Shown here piece by piece: positions 23,174-32,696 of a stretch of DNA of 32,799 nucleotides. The stretch's first letter is position 1. The number at the start of each line of letters is the position of its first letter. The DNA comes from Pseudoflavonifractor capillosus (GTDB lineage: Bacteria > Bacillota > Clostridia > Oscillospirales > Oscillospiraceae). The position numbers and the translations under genes were made by a program. The DNA is taken from NCBI RefSeq assembly GCF_016902575.1, contig NZ_JACSNZ010000020.1:1-32799 (forward strand), in the 5' to 3' direction. Below the pieces are notes generated by a model. That model was not told where the DNA came from. It made no database searches and saw only the letters and a program-made list of their open reading frames with translations.

Positions 23174-25051
23174 TTGAATCGTGGAAAACAAATTCGCAGT
23201 GCCCTGGTATATGTGGTGCTGGTGCTGCTGCTGGTGTGGAGCTTTACAGCCTTCCGCTCCGCCCAACAGCAAAACTTCATCCCGTACAGCCAGGTGCGCA
23301 CCTATTTCCTGGAGCAGCAGGTGAACGCCTTCCAGGTGGAGGACAACAAGACCCTGATCCTGAAGCTGAAAAACGGGGACACCCGGTACCACCGCCTGGC
23401 GGATGTGGAGCTGTTCTACAACGACCTGGGAGACGAGATCGCCCAGCAGCAGGAGGAGGGCGTGCTCCAGGAGTTCAACCTCCAGCCCGCCTATGAAATG
23501 CCCCTGTGGCTGCAAATCACCATTCCCATTGTGGGCACTGTGGTGGTGGTCATGGTCATCTGGGGTGTGATGGCCATGCGCCAACAGAATGCCCAGGGCG
23601 GTCAGGGGGGCTTGAATCGGTTCGGGAAAGCCCGCATTGTCCAGGGGGACGGAACCGTGCACGTCACCTTTGCCGACGTGGCAGGGGCGGAGGAGGAGAA
23701 GGCCGAGCTGCAAGAGCTGGTGGACTTCCTGCGCAACCCTCAGAAATACATGGACTTGGGCGCCCGCATCCCCAAGGGCGTGCTGTTGGTGGGCCCTCCG
23801 GGTACTGGTAAGACCCTGCTGGCCAAGGCGGTGGCCGGGGAGGCAGGGGTGAAGTTCCTCTCCATTTCCGGCTCTGACTTTGTGGAGCTGTATGTGGGTG
23901 TGGGTGCCTCCCGTGTTCGTGACCTCTTCGACGAGGCCAAGAAAGCGGCCCCCGCCATTGTCTTCATCGACGAGATCGACGCCGTGGGCCGTCAGCGTGG
24001 CGCAGGCCTGGGCGGCGGACACGACGAGCGGGAGCAGACCCTCAACCAGCTGCTGGTGGAGATGGACGGCTTTGCCGCCAACGAGGGGGTCATTGTGCTG
24101 GCCGCCACCAACCGCCAGGACATTCTCGACCCCGCCCTGCTGCGCCCCGGTCGGTTTGACCGCCAGGTGTATGTGGGCCGCCCCGACATGAAGGGACGGG
24201 AGGAGATTTTGAAGGTCCACGCCCGGCGCAAGCCCTTGGCCGAGGACGTGGATTTGAGGGAGGTGGCCCGGGAGACCACCGGATTTACCGGGGCTGACCT
24301 GGAAAACCTGATGAACGAGGCCGCTTTGCTGGCCGCCCGGAAAAATCAGCCCTTCCTCACCCTCCGGGACATTCAGGAGTCGGTGATCAAAGTCATTGCC
24401 GGACCTGAGAAGAAGAGCCGTGCTCAGCTGGAGGAGGATCGGCGCATCACCGCCTATCACGAGGCAGGCCACGCCGTGGTCAGTCATGCGTTGTCCACCC
24501 AAGACCCGGTGCATCAGATCACCATCATCCCCCGTGGTCAGGCCGCCGGTATGACCATCAACCGGCCCCAGGAGGATCGGGGCCATGTCAGCCGCCAGCA
24601 GCTGTGCGAGACTCTGTGTACCCTGCTGGGTGGCCGGGCCGCCGAGGCCCATGCCCTGGGCTTTGTGTGTACTGGGGCCATCAGCGACCTGCAGCGGGCC
24701 TCCGCCATCGCCCGGGACATGGTGACCAAGTACGGCATGAGCGAAAAGCTGGGGCTGGTCACCTTCTCCTCCGAGCACGACGAGGTATTCATTGGCCGCT
24801 CCATGGCCCAGGCCAAGCCCTACTCCGAAGAGACCGCCGCCCTCATTGACGGCGAGGTGAAGAATCTGCTGGACCAGGCCTACGCCCAGTGTCAGGAGAT
24901 CTTGAAGCGGGACAACGACAAGCTGGAGCTGGTGGCCCGGTACCTGCTGGCCTTTGAGACCATGGATGCCGACACCTTCCAGATGGTGTACGACGATCCC
25001 CAGGCTTTGGCCCGACAAATTTCCCCAGAGGAAGTGGAAAACAATGGATGA
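23174..25051 (+). CDS. ftsH: ATP-dependent zinc metalloprotease FtsH
   Basis: A 625-aa membrane protease that degrades damaged or regulatory membrane and soluble proteins. It starts with TTG at 23174, about 12 bases after AAAAGGAG. Two transmembrane segments (about residues 10-27 and 115-137) flank a short extracytoplasmic domain. The AAA module has Walker A GPPGTGKT (207-214), Walker B IVFIDEID and the SRH motif LLRPGRFD. The protease domain has H429-E430-A-G-H433 and a third zinc ligand at about D505. The end overlaps lepB. Confidence 0.96.
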   Translation: MNRGKQIRSALVYVVLVLLLVWSFTAFRSAQQQNFIPYSQVRTYFLEQQVNAFQVEDNKTLILKLKNGDTRYHRLADVELFYNDLGDEIAQQQEEGVLQEFNLQPAYEMPLWLQITIPIVGTVVVVMVIWGVMAMRQQNAQGGQGGLNRFGKARIVQGDGTVHVTFADVAGAEEEKAELQELVDFLRNPQKYMDLGARIPKGVLLVGPPGTGKTLLAKAVAGEAGVKFLSISGSDFVELYVGVGASRVRDLFDEAKKAAPAIVFIDEIDAVGRQRGAGLGGGHDEREQTLNQLLVEMDGFAANEGVIVLAATNRQDILDPALLRPGRFDRQVYVGRPDMKGREEILKVHARRKPLAEDVDLREVARETTGFTGADLENLMNEAALLAARKNQPFLTLRDIQESVIKVIAGPEKKSRAQLEEDRRITAYHEAGHAVVSHALSTQDPVHQITIIPRGQAAGMTINRPQEDRGHVSRQQLCETLCTLLGGRAAEAHALGFVCTGAISDLQRASAIARDMVTKYGMSEKLGLVTFSSEHDEVFIGRSMAQAKPYSEETAALIDGEVKNLLDQAYAQCQEILKRDNDKLELVARYLLAFETMDADTFQMVYDDPQALARQISPEEVENNG

Positions 25052-25688
25052 ACAATGGCAGGACAGCCAGCCCGGCCCGGACATCCCGGCATCTTCTGAG
25101 ATATCCGGGATGCCAGAGCTTGAAACGCCGACTCCCACATATTCCAGGAGCCGGAAGGAGACATCCCTGGGCTATGAGCTGTATTTGAATGTCCGCACCC
25201 TGGTGTTTGTACTGGCCGCCCTGATTTTGGTGTTCACCTTCGTGGTGCGCATCATTGTGGTCAGCGGCAGCTCCATGGAGAACACCCTGCAAAATGGGGA
25301 CTCCATGCTGGTGTGGTGCCTGGGCTATACCCCGAAGCAGGGGGATGTGGTGGTGCTCACCCAGCGCTCCTATCAGGAGGACTCTCTGGTCAAGCGGGTC
25401 ATTGCCACCGAAGGCCAGCGGGTGGACATTGACTATGAAACCAGCACCGTCTACGTAGACGGTGTGGCGCTCCAGGAGGATTATATCAAGGAAGCCATGG
25501 AGATTCCCAACTACGGCGAGGGCCTCAACCATGTCACGGTGCCCGAGGGGTGCATTTTCGTCATGGGAGACAACCGCAATGACTCCGCCGACAGCCGCTA
25601 TCCCAGCATCGGCATCATTGACACCCGCAGCGTCATCGGGCGGGCAGTGATGGTGGTCTTCCCCTTCCCCGATTTCAACCTGCTGTGA
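25044..25688 (+). CDS. lepB: Signal peptidase I
   Basis: A 214-aa membrane serine protease that removes signal peptides. An acidic, proline-rich cytoplasmic tail (about 45 residues, longer than in the minimal SipS form) precedes one transmembrane segment (about 53-73). The catalytic Ser is S77 in SGSSMENTL and the general base K117 in SLVKRVIA. The signature [16 protein letters not shown] closes the fold. The ATG overlaps the ftsH stop by eight bases, with GAGGAAG upstream. Confidence 0.94.
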   Translation: MDEQWQDSQPGPDIPASSEISGMPELETPTPTYSRSRKETSLGYELYLNVRTLVFVLAALILVFTFVVRIIVVSGSSMENTLQNGDSMLVWCLGYTPKQGDVVVLTQRSYQEDSLVKRVIATEGQRVDIDYETSTVYVDGVALQEDYIKEAMEIPNYGEGLNHVTVPEGCIFVMGDNRNDSADSRYPSIGIIDTRSVIGRAVMVVFPFPDFNLL

Positions 25689-25704
25689 CGGAAGGAGAGG
25701 AACC

Positions 25705-26655
25705 ATGAAGGATCAACGACCTTACAATGTATACTGGTTGGTGTGGACTCTGGTGCTCACCGCTGCTGCTGCCGGAGCGAGACTGTGGCAGGAGGCCACC
25801 GCCTTTGAGGGCACCTACGGGCTGCCCATTCCAAGAGCTGCCGCCAGTGTGGTGCTGGTGTGTGTGCTGCTCATCGCCGGGGCGACAATGGCCATCCTGG
25901 CCGCCCATCAGCCTGTGGTCACCCCACCCCGCAGCCAAGTGCGGGGCCGGAGATGGGACATGAGCTTTTTTGCCGTGGGGGACGTGGTATTTTTGGCCCT
26001 GATGTGGTTTGCCGCCTTCTGCTCCCTGGCGGCGGTGCCCACCCTCTTCGGCAGAGGACGCAGCCTGTGGAGGGCATATCAGTTGGCCAGGGCCATGGGT
26101 ACCTGGCAGGGCGGTGACAACGGCGTTTTGGGCATGGCCACCGCTGTGTTGGCGCTGCTGGCCTTTTTGGGACTGCTGCAAATCGGCCGGGAGGGGTTCC
26201 GACCCGGGCGCAGAGGAAAGGGCGGCTTCTGGGCGGCACTGCCTGCCACCGCCGGATGCGGCTGGTTGCTGGGCACCTATCGCAACTGCGCTGCCGACCC
26301 GGTGCTGTGGGACTATGTGCCGCTGCTGCTGGCGGTGATCGCCGGAATGCTGCTGTATACCGACTGGGCGGGCATGTCCTGCGCCGCTGCCCGGCCCCGC
26401 CGCACCCTGTGGCTGGCGGGTATGACGGTGGTGTGCTCTTGGGTGGCCTTGGTGTCCGGGCCGGACACCGGAACCGCTCTGCTGCTCATCTCCCAGTCCG
26501 CAGCAGCCCTGGCCGCCCTATGGCGGCTGCCCATCAATCTGCAAAACCCGCCTAAGGTGGGTTCAGAGGATAAAATCATCCCCACCGTCCAGGAGATGAC
26601 CACCCGGGAGACGGAGATGACCACGGAGAATAAGGAGGAGGATCCCCATGTCTGA
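25705..26655 (+). CDS. Polytopic membrane protein of unknown function
   Basis: A 316-aa protein not recognised. It begins at ATG 25705 after GAAGGAGAGG. About eight hydrophobic segments can be seen (near residues 10-25, 45-65, 90-115, 140-160, 172-190, 203-220, 233-252 and 255-275). Arg-rich short loops (PRSQVRGRR, RPGRRGKGG, AARPRRT) mark cytoplasmic sides. The C-terminal 45 residues are polar and acidic. Its last eight bases overlap the metG start and its 3' end carries the metG ribosome site, so it is in the same transcript. No catalytic or transport motif was seen. Confidence 0.8.
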   Translation: MKDQRPYNVYWLVWTLVLTAAAAGARLWQEATAFEGTYGLPIPRAAASVVLVCVLLIAGATMAILAAHQPVVTPPRSQVRGRRWDMSFFAVGDVVFLALMWFAAFCSLAAVPTLFGRGRSLWRAYQLARAMGTWQGGDNGVLGMATAVLALLAFLGLLQIGREGFRPGRRGKGGFWAALPATAGCGWLLGTYRNCAADPVLWDYVPLLLAVIAGMLLYTDWAGMSCAAARPRRTLWLAGMTVVCSWVALVSGPDTGTALLLISQSAAALAALWRLPINLQNPPKVGSEDKIIPTVQEMTTRETEMTTENKEEDPHV

Positions 26656-28606
26656 CAATAAATATTATATTTCCACTGCTATCGCCTATACCTCTGCCAA
26701 GCCCCACATCGGTAACACCTACGAAATCGTATTGGCCGATGCCATTGCCCGATATAAGCGCATGACTGGCTATGACGTGTACTTCCAGACTGGGACTGAC
26801 GAGCACGGCCAGAAAATCCAAGAGAAGGCTGAGGCCGCTGGGATCACACCCCAGGAGTATGTGGACAACGTGGCGGGAGAGATCCACCGTATCTGGGATT
26901 TGATGAACACCACCTATGATAAGTTTGTCCGTACTTCTGACCCGGAGCACGTGGCAAAAGTACAAAAGATTTTCAAACGGCTGTACGAGCAAGGTGATAT
27001 TTACAAGGGGACCTATAAGGGAAAGTATTGTACCCCCTGCGAGTCCTTCTGGACCGAGTCCCAGCTGGTGGATGGCAAATGCCCCGACTGTGGCCGGGAT
27101 GTCAAGGACGCTGAGGAGGAGGCATACTTCTTCAAGATGAGCAAGTACGCTGACCGACTCATGGAGTATATCGAGACCCACCCTGAGTTTATTCAGCCCG
27201 AATCTCGTAAAAATGAGATGATAAACAACTTCCTCAAGCCCGGTCTGCAAGACCTGTGCGTGTCCCGCACCTCCTTCACCTGGGGGATCCCCGTGGACTT
27301 CGACCCCAGCCACGTGGTGTATGTCTGGCTGGACGCTCTGACCAACTATATCACCTTCTGTGGCTATGATCCCGACGGCAACCACGAGGAGCACTACAAG
27401 AACTTCTGGCCCGCTGACCTGCACCTGATTGGTAAGGACATTGTGCGCTTCCACACCATCTACTGGCCTATTTTCCTCATGGCTCTGGGCGAGCCTCTGC
27501 CCAAGCAGGTGTTTGGTCACCCCTGGCTGCTGGTGGGCTCCGGCAAGATGTCCAAGTCTACAGGTAACGTCATTTACGCCGATGACCTGGTGGAGCAGTT
27601 CGGCGTGGATGCCGTACGCTACTTTGTGCTCCACGAGATCCCCTTTGCCAATGACGGCGTGATGACCTACGAGCTGATGATCGAGCGGGTGAACGCAGAA
27701 CTGGCCAATATTTTGGGCAACCTGGTCAACCGCACCATTGCCATGGATCAGAAATATTTTGGCGGCAAGGTGATGGCTCCCACTGCCGCTGAGTCTGTGG
27801 ACGAGGAGCTTAAGGCTATGGCTCTGGCTCTGCCTGGAAAGGTGCAGGCCAAGATGGACCAGCTGAAGGTGGCCGATGCCATCGACGAGGTGTTCGCCTT
27901 GCTGCGCCGTGCCAACAAATATATTGACGAAACCATGCCTTGGGCTTTGGCTAAGGATGAGAGCAAGCAGGAGCGCTTGGGCACGGTCCTGTACAACCTG
28001 CTGGAGAGCATTCGGTTTGCTGCCGTGATGCTGGAGCCTTACCTGCCTGAGACCTCTGTACGCATGCTTCAGCAACTGAATGTGTCCAACACAGGTGTGG
28101 AGTCCCTCAATTCCTTTGGTGGAATGCCCGTGGGCGGAACCCTGGGTCAGGCTGAAATCCTCTTTAACCGCATCGACAAGGAGAAGAAGCTGGCCGAGAT
28201 CGAGGCATGGCAGGCCGAGCAGGCCAAGGCCGCTCTCCCAGCCCTGGAGGTGGAGCCCCTCAGTGAGGAGCAGGTGGACTTCGACACCTTCTGCAAGAAT
28301 GATCTGCGGGCTGTGAAAGTTCTGAACTGTGAGAACGTGAAGAAGAGCAACAAGCTGCTGAAATTCACCCTGGACGACGGCACCGGAACCCCCCGTCAGA
28401 TCCTCTCCGGCATCGCCCAGTATTACAAGCCCGAGGAACTCATTGGCAAGACCCTGGTGGCCATTGTCAACCTGCCCCCCCGCAAGATGATGGGCCAGGA
28501 GAGCCAGGGTATGCTCATCTCCGCCGTGCACACCGAGCGTGGCGAGGAGAAGCTGAACCTGCTGATGGTCAGCGACGCCATCCCCGCCGGGGCCAAGCTG
28601 TGCTAA
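26648..28606 (+). CDS. metG: Methionyl-tRNA synthetase
   Basis: A 652-aa class I enzyme charging tRNA-Met. It has the HIGN motif in AKPHIGNTYE, DEHGQKI, a CxxC...CxxC zinc knuckle (CTPC, CPDC near residues 125-155), GKMSKSTGN, and an anticodon-binding helical domain. A C-terminal Trbp111-like OB domain (about 550-652: VKVLNCENVKKSNKLLKF, ALVNLPPRKMMGQES-like end) is appended, as in dimeric bacterial MetRS. AAGGAGG lies seven bases before the ATG. Confidence 0.96.
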   Translation: MSDNKYYISTAIAYTSAKPHIGNTYEIVLADAIARYKRMTGYDVYFQTGTDEHGQKIQEKAEAAGITPQEYVDNVAGEIHRIWDLMNTTYDKFVRTSDPEHVAKVQKIFKRLYEQGDIYKGTYKGKYCTPCESFWTESQLVDGKCPDCGRDVKDAEEEAYFFKMSKYADRLMEYIETHPEFIQPESRKNEMINNFLKPGLQDLCVSRTSFTWGIPVDFDPSHVVYVWLDALTNYITFCGYDPDGNHEEHYKNFWPADLHLIGKDIVRFHTIYWPIFLMALGEPLPKQVFGHPWLLVGSGKMSKSTGNVIYADDLVEQFGVDAVRYFVLHEIPFANDGVMTYELMIERVNAELANILGNLVNRTIAMDQKYFGGKVMAPTAAESVDEELKAMALALPGKVQAKMDQLKVADAIDEVFALLRRANKYIDETMPWALAKDESKQERLGTVLYNLLESIRFAAVMLEPYLPETSVRMLQQLNVSNTGVESLNSFGGMPVGGTLGQAEILFNRIDKEKKLAEIEAWQAEQAKAALPALEVEPLSEEQVDFDTFCKNDLRAVKVLNCENVKKSNKLLKFTLDDGTGTPRQILSGIAQYYKPEELIGKTLVAIVNLPPRKMMGQESQGMLISAVHTERGEEKLNLLMVSDAIPAGAKLC

Positions 28607-28620
28607 AGAGGATGTCTGCC

Positions 28621-29397
28621 ATGCTCTTTGACACCCACGCCCACTACGACTCCAACCAGTTCAAGGACGACCGCATGGAAGTTCTCGCCGCCCTGCCCCA
28701 GGCCGGGGTGGGGCTGGTGGTGAACCCTGGCTGTGATCTGGAGACCTCCCGCACCGCCGTGGAGCTTGCAGAGACCTTCCCCCATGTGTACGCCGCCGTG
28801 GGGGTCCACCCCGGGGACTGCGGGGACTGGCAGGACAGCTGGCTCACAGAACTGGAACAGCTGGCCCGGGAGCACCAGAAGGTGCGGGCCATCGGCGAGA
28901 TCGGCCTGGACTACTACTGGAAGGACAACCCGCCCCGGGAACATCAAAAGCACGTGTTTCACGCCCAGATGGACCTGGCGGAGAAGTTGGGCCTGCCCAT
29001 CATCGTCCACGACCGGGAGGCCCACGGAGACTGCCTGGAGGCGGTGCAGGCCCATCCCAATATCACGGGGGTGTACCACTGCTATTCCGGCAGCCTGGAG
29101 GATGCCAAGACCCTGGTGAAGATGGGGTGGATGCTCTCCTTCACCGGAGTGGTCACCTACAAAAATGCCCGGAAGGCCCTGGAGGTGCTGGAGTGGCTGC
29201 CTCTGGATCGTATTATGATCGAGACCGACTCCCCCTACCTCTCCCCGGAGCCCTTCCGAGGTAAGCGCAACGACTCCCGCCACGTCTACCGGGTGGCGGA
29301 GACCATCGCCCTGGTGAAAAACCTCACTGTGGCGGAGGTGGTGGAGGCCACCACCGCAAACGGTTGCCGGTTCTTCGGTATTGAGAAACCAGAATGA
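28621..29397 (+). CDS. tatD: TatD-family metal-dependent deoxyribonuclease
   Basis: A 258-aa TIM-barrel hydrolase. The start is set at ATG 28621, nine bases after AAAGAGG; this yields the usual MLFDTHAHYD. Metal ligands are visible in DTHAHYD, GEIGLDYYW, VHDREAHGD, YHCYSGS and ETDSPYLSPEP. The order metG-tatD is common in Firmicutes. It is the last gene of the long dnaB-to-tatD run. Confidence 0.94.
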   Translation: MLFDTHAHYDSNQFKDDRMEVLAALPQAGVGLVVNPGCDLETSRTAVELAETFPHVYAAVGVHPGDCGDWQDSWLTELEQLAREHQKVRAIGEIGLDYYWKDNPPREHQKHVFHAQMDLAEKLGLPIIVHDREAHGDCLEAVQAHPNITGVYHCYSGSLEDAKTLVKMGWMLSFTGVVTYKNARKALEVLEWLPLDRIMIETDSPYLSPEPFRGKRNDSRHVYRVAETIALVKNLTVAEVVEATTANGCRFFGIEKPE

Positions 29398-29406
29398 CAG
29401 AAACCG

Positions 29407-29445
29407 CCCAATCCCTGGGAGAAATCCCGGGGATTGGGTGTTTTT
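29407..29445 (+). terminator. Intrinsic terminator of the dnaB-tatD transcript
   Basis: A stem CCCAATCCC (29407-29415) with GGGATTGGG (29430-29438), then TGTTTTT. It lies nine bases after the tatD stop. Confidence 0.85.
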
Positions 29446-29464
29446 GCAAATACTCACCCATATA

Positions 29465-29615
29465 GGGGCGTAGGGGAGGGGCTTGCCCCTCCCCGTTTTC
29501 CTGGTTTTGCCCTGCCACCCTGGCAGGGGAGCGTCCCCCGCCAGGCTGGCAAGCCGGCACCTGAGACATTGGAGGAGGATGATCCCTCCCGGAGGGAGCC
29601 GATACGGTGCACCCT
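29465..29615. repeat. GC-rich hairpin and interspersed repeat modules upstream of the thrS promoter
   Basis: It contains GGGGAGGGG-CTTG-CCCCTCCCC (29473-29494), CCCTGCCA-CCC-TGGCAGGG (29510-29528), and the pair of modules also found at 15072-15084 and 15582-15610 (here 29518-29530 and 29526-29555). No gene is seen. Confidence 0.55.
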
Positions 29616-29619
29616 ACCC

Positions 29620-29648
29620 TTGACAATTTCCACGCCAAGTGATATAGT
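29620..29648 (+). promoter_or_regulatory. thrS promoter
   Basis: Consensus TTGACA (29620-29625), exactly 17 bp, TATAGT (29643-29648). Confidence 0.85.
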
Positions 29649-29659
29649 GTCCCCATCAA

Positions 29660-30049
29660 AATGGCTGAGACGGAGAAGAGCCGAAACCGCAGCTGCCCAG
29701 AGAGGGATGTGTTTGGTGCAAGCATCCTGCAGGTTGCCTTCGGCGGTACCACTCCCGAGCTGCCCGGGACATGACCGGGACGGGACCCTCCCGTTATAGA
29801 GGACACAAGCGACAAGATTGATGTGCAAGCACTGGCGCACTTCGGTGTCATGCTCGCACCCTTCGCAACGGCCAACTGCTCCACACTCCGCCGAAAATGC
29901 CGCCGGGCTACGCCCGACCTGTTTTCGGTCTGCGTGTGTCACTGTTGCCCTGCTCCCGGGTGCTACGCACTTCGTCTTGTAAGCAGGGTGGAACCGTGGA
30001 GCATATTACATGCCTCACCCCTGAACACTTCTCAGGGGTGAGGCTTTTT
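29660..30049 (+). promoter_or_regulatory. Threonine T-box leader with terminator
   Basis: The T-box core AGGGTGGAACCGTGG is at 29985-29999 and would pair with uncharged tRNA through its TGGA bulge. Stem I shows AGAGAGGGATG and the candidate specifier ACC (threonine) at 29748-29750 in the sequence GGTACCACT. The terminator stem GCCTCACCCCTGA / TCAGGGGTGAGGC (30012-30044) ends in TTTTT. Uncharged tRNA-Thr would favour read-through into thrS. About 200 nt separate Stem I from the T-box, longer than usual. Confidence 0.9.
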
Positions 30050-30091
30050 GCATACCTTCGCCCCGAAACAATCTGATAGGAGGGCAATACC

Positions 30092-31888
30092 ATGAGCGAA
30101 GAAAAGAATCTGTATACCTTTGAAAATCCCGAGTACCGCAAGACCTATTGGCACACCTGTTCCCATGTGCTGGCCCAGGCTATGAAGCGGCTGCACCCGG
30201 AGGTGAAGCTGGCCATCGGCCCCGCCATTGACAACGGCTTCTACTATGACTTTGACACCCCCCGGCCCTTCACCCCCGAGGATCTCACCGAGCTGGAAGG
30301 GGAGATGCGGAAAATCTGCAAGGAGAAGGTGAAGCTGGAGCGATTTGAGCTGCCCCGGGCTGAAGCCCTGGCCCTCATGGAGGAGCGGGAGGAGCCTTAC
30401 AAGGTGGAGCTCATCAACGATCTTCCCGAGGACGAGGTCATCTCCTTCTACAAGCAGGGCGAATTTGTGGACCTGTGCGCCGGCCCCCACCTGGACTCCA
30501 CCGGCCGCATCAAGGGCAACGCCATCAAGCTCACCTCCGCCACCGGCGCCTACTGGCGTGGTGACTCCAACCGCAAGATGCTCCAGCGCATCTACGGCGT
30601 GGCCTTCCCCAAGAAGGACGAGCTGGATGCCTACCTGGAGCAGCAGGCCGAGGCTCTGAAGCGGGACCACAACAAGCTGGGCCGTGAGTTGGAGTACTTC
30701 ACCACCGTGGATGTCATTGGCCAGGGCCTGCCCGTGCTGCTGCCCAAGGGCGCCCGGGTCATCCAGCTGCTCCAGCGCTGGATCGAGGACACCGAGCAGA
30801 AGCGGGGCTATCTGCTGACCAAGACCCCCCTGATGGCCAAGCGTGACCTCTATAAGATCTCCGGCCACTGGGATCACTACCTGGACGGCATGTTCATCCT
30901 GGGCGACCCCCACGACGAGACGAAAGAGTGCTTCGCCCTGCGTCCCATGACATGCCCCTTCCAGTACCAGGTCTACCTCAACCGCCAGCGCTCCTACCGG
31001 GAGCTGCCCATGCGGCTGGGTGAGACCTCCACCCTGTTCCGCAACGAGGACTCCGGCGAGATGCACGGCCTCATCCGGGTGCGCCAGTTCACCATCTCCG
31101 AGGGCCACATTGTGCTGCGCCCCGATCAGCTGGAGGACGAGTTCCGGGGCTGCTTCCAGCTGGCTGACTACTGCATGGAGACTCTGGGTCTGAAAGAGGA
31201 CTGCACCTTCCGCTTCTCCCAATGGGACCCCGCCAACCCCAATAACAAGTACGAGGGCACCGCAGAGCAGTGGGAGCACGCCCAGGGTGTCATGAAGACC
31301 ATTCTGGACGATCTGGGCATCGACTATGAGGTGGGTGTGGACGAGGCCGCCTTCTACGGCCCCAAGCTGGACATCCAGTGCAAGAACGTCTTCGGCAAGG
31401 AGGACACCCTCATCACCATCCAGATCGACATGCTGCTGGCCGAGAAGTTCGGCATGGAGTATGTGGATGCCGATGGCTCCAAGAAGACTCCCTATATCAT
31501 CCACCGCACCTCCATGGGCTGCTACGAGCGCACTCTGGCCCTGCTTATTGAGAAGTACGCCGGTGCTCTGCCCACCTGGATGGCCCCCGAGCAGGTGCGT
31601 TTCCTCCCCGTCACCGACCGTGCTGCCGACTACTGCGCTGACCTGGCCCGCCAGCTGGAGAACAAGGGCTTCCGGGTGGACGTGGACTACCGCAACGAGA
31701 AGATCGGCAAGAAGATCCGTGAGGCTCAGATGGACAAGGTGCCCTATATGCTGGTCATCGGCGACCGGGATATGGAGAACGGCACCGTCTCCCCCCGCCA
31801 CCGTGCCGACGGTGATCTGGGCGCCATGGCCTTTGACGAGTTTGTGGCTCTGCTCACCGACGTGGTGGAGTCCAAGGCCAAGAAGTAA
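30092..31888 (+). CDS. thrS: Threonyl-tRNA synthetase lacking the TGS domain
   Basis: A 598-aa class II enzyme charging tRNA-Thr. AGGAGG precedes the ATG. The editing domain starts almost at once, with H21-x3-H25 in WHTCSHVLAQ and the later FVDLCAGPH. The roughly 60-residue N-terminal TGS domain of common ThrRS is absent. The catalytic core has motif 2 (GETSTLFRNEDSGEMHGLIRVRQF) and motif 3 (HRTSMGCYERTLALLIE) and zinc-ligand Cys in RPMTCP. The C-terminal anticodon-binding domain covers about the last 100 residues. The T-box and specifier upstream agree with the assignment. Confidence 0.96.
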   Translation: MSEEKNLYTFENPEYRKTYWHTCSHVLAQAMKRLHPEVKLAIGPAIDNGFYYDFDTPRPFTPEDLTELEGEMRKICKEKVKLERFELPRAEALALMEEREEPYKVELINDLPEDEVISFYKQGEFVDLCAGPHLDSTGRIKGNAIKLTSATGAYWRGDSNRKMLQRIYGVAFPKKDELDAYLEQQAEALKRDHNKLGRELEYFTTVDVIGQGLPVLLPKGARVIQLLQRWIEDTEQKRGYLLTKTPLMAKRDLYKISGHWDHYLDGMFILGDPHDETKECFALRPMTCPFQYQVYLNRQRSYRELPMRLGETSTLFRNEDSGEMHGLIRVRQFTISEGHIVLRPDQLEDEFRGCFQLADYCMETLGLKEDCTFRFSQWDPANPNNKYEGTAEQWEHAQGVMKTILDDLGIDYEVGVDEAAFYGPKLDIQCKNVFGKEDTLITIQIDMLLAEKFGMEYVDADGSKKTPYIIHRTSMGCYERTLALLIEKYAGALPTWMAPEQVRFLPVTDRAADYCADLARQLENKGFRVDVDYRNEKIGKKIREAQMDKVPYMLVIGDRDMENGTVSPRHRADGDLGAMAFDEFVALLTDVVESKAKK

Positions 31889-31891
31889 GAC

Positions 31892-32629
31892 ATGAACTAT
31901 AAGCTGACGATACAGTACGACGGCACACGCTACGACGGCTGGCAGCGTCAGGGCAACACAGACAACACCCTCCAGGGCCGCCTGGAGGGTGTGTTGTCCC
32001 GTATGGTGGGCAGCCCCGTGGAAATCCAGGGAGCGGGCCGCACCGATGCCGGAGTTCATGCCCGGGGCCAGGTGGCCAGCGTCCACTTGCCGGAGGGCTA
32101 CACCTCCCAGGAGGTGCAAGATTACCTCAATCGCTACCTCCCTGAGGATGTGGCGGTGGTGGACGTGGAGCAGGTAGGGGAGCGGTTCCATGCCCGGCTG
32201 TCCGCCAAGGGCAAGGAGTACCGCTACCACATCCGCATGGGCACGGTGCCCGACGTGTTCGCCCGGAAGTACTGCTACCGGGTGGAGAAACCCCTGGATG
32301 TGGAAGCCATGGGGAAGGCGGCGGAGTACCTCATCGGGAAGCACGACTTCCGCTCCTTCTGCGGCAACCGCCGATTCAAAAAGTCCACGGTGCGAGAAAT
32401 TTTCCACATTGGAATTGAAGTGTGTGGAAATGATTTGACCCTTGTCTACCGAGGGGACGGCTTTCTCTACAACATGGTGCGGATTTTGACGGGTACCCTG
32501 CTGGAGGTGGGGCTGGGTCAGCGTACTCCCGAAAGTATGGTGGACATTTTAGAGGCCCGGGAGCGCACGGCGGCGGGCAAGACCGCCCCGGCCCAGGGCC
32601 TGGTGCTGCAAGAAGTATATTATTCTTGA
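31892..32629 (+). CDS. truA: tRNA pseudouridine(38-40) synthase
   Basis: A 245-aa enzyme modifying the tRNA anticodon arm. It starts MNYKLTIQYDGTRYDGWQRQ, and the catalytic Asp is D52 in GAGRTDAGVHARGQ. The second conserved segments are KEYRYHI and HDFRSFCGNR, and FLYNMVRILTGTLLEVG closes the fold. It begins three bases after thrS with only a weak purine stretch before it, so it is probably translated by coupling. It would fall under the same T-box. Confidence 0.95.
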   Translation: MNYKLTIQYDGTRYDGWQRQGNTDNTLQGRLEGVLSRMVGSPVEIQGAGRTDAGVHARGQVASVHLPEGYTSQEVQDYLNRYLPEDVAVVDVEQVGERFHARLSAKGKEYRYHIRMGTVPDVFARKYCYRVEKPLDVEAMGKAAEYLIGKHDFRSFCGNRRFKKSTVREIFHIGIEVCGNDLTLVYRGDGFLYNMVRILTGTLLEVGLGQRTPESMVDILEARERTAAGKTAPAQGLVLQEVYYS

Positions 32630-32696
32630 GATTTTATAAAGAATTGCGAAAGTTCCTTTACAACCTGTCATGAAAATTATACACTGACCTCAAATA

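Noticed and set aside
30032-32407. 791-aa minus-strand open frame opposite thrS and truA
   Set aside because: It is a GC-driven antisense frame; the plus strand encodes two complete, recognisable enzymes with ribosome sites.
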